A stretch of 64,000 nt of DNA, from positions 974,500 through 1,038,499 of the forward strand of contig NW_019091382.1 in NCBI RefSeq assembly GCF_001949145.1, read 5' to 3'. Below are positions 32,301 through 43,800 of this stretch, piece by piece (the stretch's first letter is position 1; the number at the start of each line of letters is the position of its first letter). The DNA is from Acanthaster planci (taxonomy: Eukaryota; Echinodermata; Asteroidea; Valvatida; Acanthasteridae). The translations under genes and the position numbers were made by a program. The notes beneath the pieces were generated by a model. The model saw nothing but the letters and a program-made list of their open reading frames with translations, made no database searches and was not told the origin of the DNA.

Positions 32301-35300
32301 GTCACAGCTCTGAAAAGTTTCCGGTGTAACGCATTGTTTTCATCACCATTTATGCTCCATGTGTTAGTACTGCCTCATCCATAGATGGAAAAATTAGGTT
32401 AATGCTAATTTTCAAATATAATTCTCAATAAGACAACATTGTTTCATTGTTAAGAATACAAATATACTACATATGTATTTTTTAATTAATCTTGCCTAAT
32501 ACTAGATGAGAATCTGGCTCATTGAGCGTAATTGAACCTGTGTCATTTTTTTTTAAGGTATCCTAGATCTTTTTGGAAACTGCCCCAGGCTTGATTGTTG
32601 AAAATAAAACTAGGAAACGTTGCGCGATGTGAAATGTGTCGGGTCGTGGGCAGTGTAAAACAACAAAAAATGGTCACGGCTTCCGAGTCAGTTCTGCCAC
32701 GTGGAACCTTGGGGAGACACGTCTTTTTCCCGAGTTCACCCTTTTTCAAGAAAGCTTTCCAGAGTTTCATTGGATGGCATTCGCTGCTCGGATTGAAATC
32801 CCCTCGTATGATAACTAGATACAGAAGGCTTCGGTCAGTTTTTGTGAACAAGTTTAAACATTGCATGCAGTGATATGGTTTTGTATTTAAAAGACGAAGC
32901 AACTTGTTTTTCTGTGAAGAGGCGTGAAGAATGTGGCATGTTTATAATGTGACTTGTAAGAAAAGGTCATGTACAGTTTCAACTTCAAAGTTTGAAATTC
33001 TTGGATATATTCATTTTATTGCGTGTGTAGGGGGATTTTATTCTCTGTATTAAAGCTGTGGAAGTTTGCACGTCGGAACGTATATACTTCAAAATGTGTA
33101 CATATTTTAAATAAGTACATGTATTTACATATGTGGTATACTTGGAGGGAATAAAAGAGTTTTACGTGCATGAAAGCAGAAATGGTATGACTGTCATTTG
33201 TCCTTGAGTGGGATATCTCATATGACATATGGTGCCAACGATCGATGAAGTCGGTCGAGAAATGCTTGACAACATTCAGCAAGATTTGAAAGTCCCCGGA
33301 CGTACATGTACATTGAAAAATTTACTGTACGAAAGACCGGTAGTTTTTATTGAATGTGGCCGACGGCATGGTTTCCATGGCAACATAAAATGAAAAAAAT
33401 AAGGTTTGAGATTAAACAGGCATTTAATCGAATTCAGGACTTTAATTAAATAAAATGCACTGAAATAGAAAATACCTTAAAAATCAACAATAATCCAATC
33501 GGTCACTGCAAACATGCACGTTCACGAGCCTACGGGGATTTTGCTTTGTTTTCTCGTAAAGAAACTCTTCAAAGAAAATACTCAATTTTCTTGCACTTTT
33601 TTTGCACTCTGTTGAGCTAGATTTTTGTTGATGCTAAAATCCTAGAGTGCTTATCTTCATTTTGTGTCGATAACCTAAACTCTAAAATGTCTCTAAGACT
33701 GCTTTTCAGAGCGGGGGACACCCTTGCTTTGCATAGACCTTGCTTGGTCCACACGAGGCTCAATGTGGGAAAGAATATTCCATCCTTGCCCCTTCTTCCA
33801 CCACACGTCATCTCAAGAGAGGTCATTCATTGCGGAAATCCTGAAAAGACACGAATCTGAGACTGAGAAAAATCTCCAATTTTTTCAATACTTGAAAAAA
33901 TTTTCTTGACTCCTCATGGACTTCGTACACAAGTGCTGAAGTAGACTCAGGTTGCAAAATTCTTTCCACAATATTGAATAGTTTGCTCTGGGGTTGACAC
34001 GCTATCAAAAAAAAAAGCAGCAAAAATGTCGACACAAACAGAACAGACAACAGTCATCTCAGGTGACAAACCAAACACATTGACGTTGATAAAGACATCT
34101 CCAATTATTTTATTTCTCATCATGAGCAGATACACTCGTATGACTCGATCCCCACCAAGAGAAAATAATCGAATGCATGTGACAAATGGAAGTGCTGCAA
34201 ATGTACAGCTGATGTTCACAGCACACAGCACTAGGTTTTAAGTTAGCAAATCCGACTGCAGCACACGCCCTACCGAAACTTTGCAACTTTAAAAACAACA
34301 GCAGTCAAAGCAAAAGTTAAAAAGTTGGATGATTTACATGTATAGTAAATAAAACGAAAAGGAAAATAAAAGCAAAGCAAACCAAAAGTAAATTCCATGT
34401 TAAAGCAGCATTTTGTTATAAAGCTTTAAAAAAAAAGAAACTTTTTTTTTTCAAACAGTAACCTGTATTTAAAATGACCGAGCAGCGGCTTCCATCATGA
34501 CATCCCATTCATGGATGCTGTCTCTTCAGTAGCCAAGAGCAAGCCACTTCTACCACTCTCACTCCCAGAGAGAAAATATCAACAGCAATCAGACTAGTTA
34601 CTCTATTCACCAAACAATCACTGCTAGGGCTGTCTCTATGTCCATATTTATGGCAAGCAAATTCGCGGTATGATATTCAGTTGAGTATACATGTAAATGG
34701 CTGCTATGGAGTGTCTGGTGCAAATACATTTGTACCTTGCCGGGGAAAAAGATTTCATTAAATTGTCAGTGTAACTGCAACAGAATTTTGTGTTAGTTTG
34801 GCTTGAAACTTAGACTTCTCAAATTCAACGGTACAGAATTCATGGGTGTTGTAAAACAGAAATGACATACTTTTTGTAAGCCTTGTCTGTCTCGGTGATC
34901 ACAGAACTAGATTAATTTAGGCATCGCATCGCATCTAGGCTTGTCCGTGACTTTAAAGTGGCTATTTTTTGCCAGTTAAAGTAAGGGCAATTGGAGTGAT
35001 GACCACAGTTAGACCAACGCTGCCTGGCAATGGATGCTTGGTCTATCCAATTGACCATTCAGGCCTGGGGGTGCTGTCCCACCACTGGTCATCAACAACC
35101 CTTTTCATACTTGGGTGCACAGGGAACCAGTTTCATGAATACAACCAATTGTACGAGAGATGCAACCAACATCAAAAATATTCCTTAAAATTTACTTACG
35201 CTGGACTGGAATACACGGGCACACTGGTATGGAAAAAACTGACAAGTGGTTTAGCTAAAATAAGTTCAAACCCGACCATCTACTCCTCTTAATCGAGTGA

Positions 35301-35749
35301 AATCTTTGGTCACATGCTCAAAAATCCAACCCTGTATGCTTGTCTAACAACCACTACTGAGCTTTAAAACTGTATGCCAAAACCGTCAAGACACAATTAT
35401 GACCTCAACACTCTACAGTAGGCTACGTAAAGTTGCGCGTCATTTTCACCAAGTGGAAGGCATCAGACTGGATGCCCTCGAGTGATTTTTCGTAACAGTA
35501 CTTTTTGACAATCTTGCCAGTAAAGGATTAAACCAAAAAGAACCCACTCATCCCTAGCATGACTGAAGGTTTTGGCACAGCATACTGTACAATAAAACGC
35601 AGAATTTGCCAGGTATGTTACAAATGTGACCTGCCAATCCCTGACTGAAGGAGGTGATTTTATCTGCAGACCTATATCTAGCTGTTACAGACGGCGAACG
35701 GTGTGGAACTTGCATTGTTCACAAGTATACTGGTGTCATTTTCCAGACA

Positions 35750-35925
35750 CACTTGAACCTCGTTAATAAAAGGCTCTTTGGACTTGGCAAATTACTTTGT
35801 TATAACAGGAACCTTTGTATTGTCAGGAATGAAAACAATGGTAAACAAGGGATTGGGAATTATAATTATCCCTGTTAGAAGCAGAATCTTGTATGAACAG
35901 AGCTCTTATTAACGAGGCTCAACTG
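35750..35925. mobile_element. pogo-like miniature element, copy 2
   Basis: Starts CACTTGAACCTCGTTAATAA and ends with its near inverse, TTATTAACGAGGCTCAACTG, followed by TA. Arms are about 25 bp. The internal block TTTGTTATAACAGGAACC is shared with 15325-15520 in opposite orientation. The left TA has probably mutated to CA. Confidence 0.65.
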
Positions 35926-37615
35926 TAACAGTTTAAAAAGCCTGTGACCTAGTGTACGAATGTTGGGTTCACAGGGTTGAGTGTTTTTGGTTCTGAAAAT
36001 AGATTCTGAAATATTCCTGACATGAGCTACACGTATTCAAAGAGTATTACATTACGTTCCCAGAATTTGTTCTTTCAAGACAAACACTTCTTCCAAGGAG
36101 ACTGAATTACTCCAGATTTCAGAGGAATCACAAAATTGTTTCTAATTTCACACAACTGACAGAAAACCCTGATTTTTGTTAAAAAACTGGTAAACAGCAT
36201 TATCTATATATTTTTGGGAAAGAGTTCCATATATGGATGCCAGTAATTATTCCCTACAGTGACCCATTAGCCATCAGACAGCAAAAACATGTCTAGAAAA
36301 ATTCAATTCGGGGGGGGGGGGAATGCCGAGTCATTTGCTGAGAAAATGCTTAGAATTTTTCGGGCCAGTCTCTAAGGGTTAATGCACGGGGGGTCAAGCG
36401 GCATCCACATATGGAACCCTGTCCATATTTTTATATCATGTGAAATAATTGATGGTTTTGAATTTAACTTGAAGTTCAATGGCAGACTTTACACACCCTA
36501 AAATAGATGATGCCCCAGTCATAGGGCAGTCTGTATAAGATTCGCGCAGTCCAAGTCGCAAATCACCTGCTCTAAGTTAAATATAAGAACTCTTTTTTTT
36601 TCACACAACATACTTGTAATAAAATAACCTCTGGAACGAGTCTTTGTACAATATGAATTTTTGCTATTTACAACGATAAGTACGTCACTTAAACTATTAA
36701 TATATTTGACTTTTCAAACAATGACCAAAAAATAGTTTATATTTCTAAAATGTTCGGAAAACGCATCCTGTACAGACAAGAATGTTTGCAAACGTGAATT
36801 TGTCATTTCAGTTAAACAATGAAATGTAACTTCTACCAAAATTAGAATAAACGTTTCTCTTAGTCAAGGTGCTTTCAAATTGGATTACTTGAGGTGTTAG
36901 AATTGATATAAATGTAGTAAGTCATTTTTTGTGGGATGTTTTAAGGTTGAACATGTATTTTTTTATAATTTCTGATATCAAGACAGGCATACATGAATGT
37001 CTTTCCACCGAGACAAAATTTGTTGTCGTTGGAATGCAAGGTTACAGACGACTGTAACATAAAAGTACGAACAACATTTAAATTGTAAGAAAAGAAAGTT
37101 GGCAGTTTTTAGGTTCGTATGATGAATTGGAGTTGAAACCAGAGAAGGCAGCATGGTGTTAAATGAAGCCCAAAAAACGGTCCGGCAAAATGCTCCAGCA
37201 CTGTCAGTTTTGTTTAGCCCACGTACACGTAACAAGGTCACACAAGAAAACAAGTGTTGTAGTTGAATACTTTTTTCCCCAAGTATGCAGATTGCCGAGT
37301 ACAATGAAAGTCTGGACATATTGCCAGCCGAGTGCAAGTTTCTGGTTTCTGAGTACGAGCACTTGTGCTTCTGAGTACGAGTACATTACTGGAGAACACA
37401 CACTCATGGTTTAAATGTCTTTACCACATTAGACACCAGAATAATTTCCTTTCACCGACTTCCCGTTTCCTTCGGATGTTTGGTCCAACATCCCCCTTGT
37501 AGTCAGTCTTAAACCAAAACAGCTTGGGAAATTGCCAATCTTCCACTGCAATTTACCCTCTGGAACCATGTCGCTGAACATTTTGAAGAAGTAGATGCAG
37601 GAAGCTTCATGACCA

Positions 37616-37868
37616 CTATAAGGCCTTGACGAGCTCCGTGAGCATGGCGGGGTAGTTCTGCTCGACGTTCAAGGCTGGCAATGTCAGTGTTTTGTCGCCG
37701 TCCTTCACCGACACCACGGAGAGGTGCGACGCCGGCCCCACGCTCTGCCGGCTGGACTCGATGCTCAACAATGGCAGAAGGCTGTCGGACACCGCATCAA
37801 TCATGTAAGGGTCGTCCTTATTAACGAGAAGCTTACTATGATGCGGGTGGCTACTTTCTCGTTTAGGT
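37616..37868 (-). CDS. Minus-strand gene, terminal exon
   Basis: Acceptor GACGATTTTACAG on the minus strand. The first base completes an Arg codon with the previous exon, then PKRESSHPHHSKLLVNKDDP and MIDAVSDSLLPLLSIESSRQ follow, to TAG. The upstream extension past the internal Met at 37804 is supported by phase and by the AT-hook-like KRGRPKR it completes. Regular hydrophobic spacing suggests a folded C-terminal domain. Confidence 0.75.
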
Positions 37869-40800
37869 CTGTAAAATCGTCAAAAACCAAGCAACCACAT
37901 AATTAATTTGTTTTTTCTTTTAACAAATTCATCTCAACTATAGGACCATGACCTGGGTTGACAAGGCCTGGTTCGTAAGGTTGGTTCAAAGCCTGCCCAA
38001 TATTCAGCTAGAGATCACTGGGTACTAGACCTGTATGATCCAAGGCTTTGAAGTTATTGAAGCCCTATAATTTCTGCATCCTTAGGACAACAAAATGAAG
38101 CCACTTTGCCAATTTTCTTTTCATGAAAACATGACCCAGTTAACCAAAATGCACGATAGAAGTATTTTGAGGAAAATTTGTTTCATTTTTATCAAGTTGA
38201 AAATATTTGGTTTCTGATTTCTGATGCTAAATTATGAATGTCCAAAGTGTTAATTTTTAAAAATTGGGCCTCTCAAAATTCCATGACTTTCTAATGAATT
38301 CTGTCATTATATGAATTTTGTCACTTTACAACATTTCATTCACTTTCCCAGACCAGGAGATTGGAAGTATGATTCCATGAGTTCTCCATGAGTTTTTTTT
38401 CCACGGAATGAGAAAACGGCCATCGAGGGTGCAGTCAAAGCCATCACAAGTCGGTCCAGTCACAGGCGGCAGGCTGAACAATGACAGAGGACTGCTTTTG
38501 TCACAGCTTATTTGCATGGCTCGTGACTTGGCCCAGGACTAGATGACCTTGTGATGGAAATACCACAAACTCGACTACAACCCTAGTGTACAGTTGTACA
38601 GTACGCATGTTGACGTCATGGTTACAGGAAGATTGAATGGCGCGACCATCACAACTCACCTTCCTCTTTTGGCAGTTGGGGCGACCGGTGCTTTCTTGTC
38701 GTTTTCGATCCCGTCGAAGAGTTTGGCAAGCAGGTCGGCACTGCTTGCCGACACTCTCACAGTTCTCCTGGGTGGAGGCTTGGGCGGTTTGGATTTTACT
38801 ACCTCTACAGCAGCCGCGTCCAAGGCGCCTTCTCGCAATGCGGCGGCATCCTGCGGCTGTGGTTTTTCTGTGCTTTTCGCTCTCTCGGGCTTCTCGCTTT
38901 TTACGACTGCGAGGGATTCCTTCTCGTCACTGTCTGATGGCGGTGTAATTGGCCGCGTATCTGTTGGTGAAAAAGAATGCACATAATGATCACAGCATAT
39001 GACGCTTATGATTTTCAAAAATGAAGGCTCAACTTTACACCCGTCGGATGGACTTTTTATGCTACAGCCCGGGCAACACGTACGCTGAAACACAGTAACC
39101 CCCCCCCCAAAAAAAATCCCATTTCCATCATGTAAACTCTCTGGAAGACAAGAAAAATCACAGTTATTTACTTAATGTCAACTGATACTAGGCAGTTTGT
39201 CTTCATAGAAATTAGCCAATTTTGCTCAGGTCAGACCTCAGTGTGATGAGGACCTGTTAGTACAAACTTATTTCCAGGAAAAGTGACTGGAATTATGAAG
39301 AACACTGTAACTTGCTCGTTTTTCTTGCTTCACAATTTGACCAGTGAAATTTGTTCCAATAAATCGAAGCCTGCCAGTGAAATATGGTTTTTGCCCCCAA
39401 AATACTGGCATCCCCACTTTTTTTACACTTTTTTTTTTACACTTTAAAATAATTTTCACTCTTCAGGAAATGCATTTCGCAGTTTCAAAGGCTAAAAAAA
39501 AAAGAAGCAAATCCAGGGCGGTGCACCCTGAAATGAAACACCAGAACCGACCTGTTATCTCGGCGATAGATGGCGGGTCTGTTTTGCAGACGGGGGGAAG
39601 GACCGTGTACATACTCCCCGGAGGTACCGCATTGACTGAATTCGGCTGTTGCCAGAAAGACTGAGGTAAGGCTCGCAGTTTCATTGGCAGCGGATCTGCG
39701 AATCATCAAACAGTAATTTCACAGAGTTAGCTCGGCAACCGTTTTCCTTGACACATTTCTGTGATGAATCATGTGGTGACAAACATGATCCAACCTGTCA
39801 TATTTTGCACAAAGAAACCAAGAAGAAAAATAAATAAAATATACCTGACCTCATCTCAAAGTCTGTGTCTTTCATTTCAAATCTTTTCTTTTATGACTTT
39901 TTAACTCTAATGCCAGTCATGTGTGCTGCATCTTCAACCATCACAGCGGAAAAAGGCATATATAAATTTCAATTGTTATTATCACAACTAAACCTCCGGC
40001 AATGTCCATAAGGCCAAACAAAAAATTAGTTGTGTTTCCTATAACACTGAAATATAAATTAGGGTGGTTGGTTGGGTAAATGATATTTTCTTTACTCTAA
40101 TTTTTTATAGCCCAAAAAATTAGGGTCTGATAATGGTCTGTATTTGCACACAAAAACAGAACCAACTAAAAATGAAACTACATCTACAACATGTCAAACA
40201 CAGTGAACAAAATGAAACCGACCTACAAATAAACGAAGGAAAACTATGGCGAGTTGGAGCTTGATAAATATCAGGATTCTGGAAGGGGAGTTATTCAAAC
40301 TGAAAATACAAAGCATTTAACCAAATAAACCCCAAGTTTACGAACATGGGCAAAAGCCACACAAGCAGCACACGTCTTAAATAATTTTTTTTTTAACTCG
40401 TTGAACAATGTTGTACATGCGCAAATATGCTAATGAAACACTTTTATCAAAACTGAAATTAAATTCACAAACAGTGCAAGAAAGAGATGATAATTAAGGA
40501 AGGTAAATCCAAGGGAAAACACACGTGTGCATGTAAATGAGAATGGTTGCCATGCAACAGTTACTATGGCATCATAGATGAACAACCTGCTTTATTAAGC
40601 ATCTGAAGGACACGGTGCCGAGATGATACATTGTCAAAGACTGCTTTTCACACGTGTGAACACAATAACGATCTTCCTAGCAATAGTGGCCAACATATGA
40701 TGCAGGCCATATCATTTATATGACAAAGAGATTCTCAAATGTAAAAATCACGCACATAACTTCATTAAGCGCATTCACGTTATGGTGTACTCTTATTTAT

Positions 40801-43800
40801 TGGGCCATTCTTGAACATCAATCATCTACAGACACAAACATTCAAAACAACAAATAAATCATTACTTACAAAAAACAAGAACAAAGCACACTGAACAAGG
40901 GACACCACATGTATTTAACCTGCTATGATAAATGTGATGATCGTTTATCCTGGGTTGGACAGGATAAACAAAAGTGAAATAAGTCACTGTAACGCCAAGG
41001 TCTGTTTATCCAAAATCTGAGTGCAAACATTTAGAACGTGCATAAATAGGAATATGAATTATATAAAAATATTAATATGCATAATAATATATAAAATAAC
41101 CGGTACTTCAGCCCCAGTTCTGCCTCTATTCCATACCCTTTCCGTTCTTCAACTGTCCTATGTAACCCTCCCCCTTTCCGCCATCCCTAGTCATTCAACC
41201 CAATCTCTTGCCCCCCTCCTCACCAGGGTTTGGCTGATTTTATATCACTGATTTTAATTTAAATTGCGATTTAAATTCATTGATTTAAATCAACACATTT
41301 AATTTGGGAGGAAACAAGCAAATTGGTTCAATTTTTGAATTGTTTTTTTGCTGATTGGAAATGTTTGCAGGTTTTGCACATTTTAAACAACAAATCCCCC
41401 TCTGTGGGCCTTCCCGTTCCTACTAGTAATTTAAAGAAGCATGAATGCACACTTGTTTAATACAGAAAATCTGGGTTGGCAAGATTTTTAGATCCGATTC
41501 CGTCCACTTGGTTTGATTTAAGTCAGCTTTTTGGATTCAGTAAGTGTATTTGATGTGAAGGATTTATAATCATGATTTAATTTTACTTGATTTCAATTTC
41601 CCATTTCAGAGTTTGACCTGGTAAGATATTAGTGTACAGTGCACATCTACCTTTTATATAGAGGTACACATGTATTTTATTAAAATTAGAAACTACAGTC
41701 ATTATGCAGTGTAACTGAAACCACTAAATACCCCTTAATAAATGCCCTTATTAAAGTAATCAAGCCTACATGTAAGTCATTGCTCTGTGGAGCTGGATTA
41801 CGAACGAAACAAGACTGCTTTTCGCACACAGAGCAAGGTAAAATACCAGCGTTTTCTGTACCTACATGTACATGTACATATAACATGTAAATACATTGTT
41901 CATGAAACGTTTCTCACTCATTAGTCATTTGATGCATGTATACATGTACATGTACATGTACATGTAAGTACCCTGTTAGCAAATCCTTGTGAACTTTAGT
42001 TTTGTCAGAGCTTGCCGGTTTAAAACCTGGTATGCACTTCATCCTTGGTACATAGACCGTACCTGTCTCTGAAGGAAGAGTCCTCTCTGAGGGTACATCT
42101 ATACCGGTAGATATTATACTGCATGTATTTCACCAAGGCTAAGACAAGGTTGTTTGTGAATTCACTCAAATTACTTGGTTTAAATTTCTTAATTCAAATC
42201 CAAATATGTTGAACTTGTAACAAAACAAATAAATAAACGAAAACTATTACACGTGCAGCTAATTTGCTTGCTTTGGATTAGACAATTGAACTAACCTGTC
42301 TCCAATTTTTACTGAAATAACAAAATCTTATTTAAATAAAAAAGAAATCTGATTTAGATTTTTAAAATCTGATTTATAAAATTTGTTTTTATTTCTAAAA
42401 AATCAATAACTCTGCTCCTCACCACTACCCAAACACACAACACCCCCCTAACAAATGCTCTCCACTAATGTTCATGTACATGAAGGTAGATTATGCCATC
42501 TACGTACAAAACCCTTTAAGTCGATAAATCAAATAATGCATCTCTTACTTCATAAACACTCTTGGAACAAAGACGGAAAAGAGTATGGAAAAGATACATG
42601 TAGTAAACTGTGTTATCATCAGGGTGAGATTTACCAAAAATACCGGATGCTGAAAACAGCTGGAAAAAGGCATAAAGAAGCTGAACAGTGAAAATCTCCT
42701 GTACTTTTGTACACAGCCAGTGAAGAAAAACTGCTGAAATCCGTAACAAAAAAAGCTGAAATCAGCTAAAAAGCTGAGAAATCTCACCCCTGTATTATAC
42801 AAGGGTACATGTGTGCATGTATGTACTTTCTCCTATAATGTGTACATGTATGTTTAGCAGGTTTCCCCCGGGTACTGATATATGTGAGGTGCTCTCAAAT
42901 ATTTTGCCAAAATTCTAGCGCCTAAAACAAAATCAAGTGTTTTTTAAAAAGCCTAAAATAATTCTATATAGTCTAGTAGTAAATTTACTCAAAATTTCTC
43001 CTCTAAAATAAATTGATCTTGTATTCTGTGTTCTTCCTTATCATTCTGAATGATTTAAAACTGATTTATTTCAAAATATCTAAGTTATTTTGCCTTTTTC
43101 CTTCTGTCTTTGTCTATTTTAAGTGTGAGGTGGTAAATTCAACAGAAAAGCCTGAGGCGGTCACTCAAATCAGTGAGGTGGGCCGCCAGACATTTGAATA
43201 GGCAGGGGAAACACTGATGTTTAGAAATCATTTGGGGAAAAATTAATTTAGAGCTTTACATGGGATAATCTTTATGTCACGTTCATGCAGATTCAAGAAT
43301 ATGGGGCTGACTATTCCCCGATCCAATCGACTTTTGTGTAAGACCATGTGAGGTGCGAGTCATGCACATTGACAGTGTAAAGTTTCCACAGCTTCTCCAT
43401 GAAGAGTACCACCTACATGTACATGTTCTTGTGGACCTATCAATGAAGACTCATTTAGGGTTAGAAAAAAAAGCAAGTAAAATTTATTCAAATGAAAGAC
43501 TTGGGCGACAAAACGCTGGTTCATTTAAGAGTAGACCTACCCTGAAGGTTCTAAATTTATTTCTACAAATATCTGGAAGTATCTCAATACACATCACAGG
43601 ATACAGATAACAGCCATATTAAAATTAGGGTGTTTGTTCAAAGGTTTAAAGAAAGTTATGCTTCCTGTTTCCCAAGCTACTCTTTTTGCAACACAATCTA
43701 CAATTTTTATATTTTCTAACCTCTTTTTTTGGGGGGGTGATTTGGAGAACATGTTAAAATGGAAATAAATTGTCAACATAATGTGTCTGTTGAAGTTTGA

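Larger units (their letters stand above)
27296..37615. other. Intergenic region between kazrin and the minus-strand gene
   Basis: Apart from weak minus-strand exon candidates (27800-28513), I see no gene. It contains a fragment resembling a widespread retroelement 3' region (about 29690-29960), a composite GTCACAAG repeat (32095-32300), a pogo-like element (35750-35925), a GAGTACGAG-rich stretch (37255-37395), and a poly-G run at 36311. Open frames such as those at 34969-35292 and 36978-37337 lack recognisable domains or supported splice pairs. Confidence 0.55.

Noticed and set aside
34969-35292. 107-codon open frame
   Set aside because: No domain or splice support; the reading resembles random sequence with ordinary hydrophobic content.
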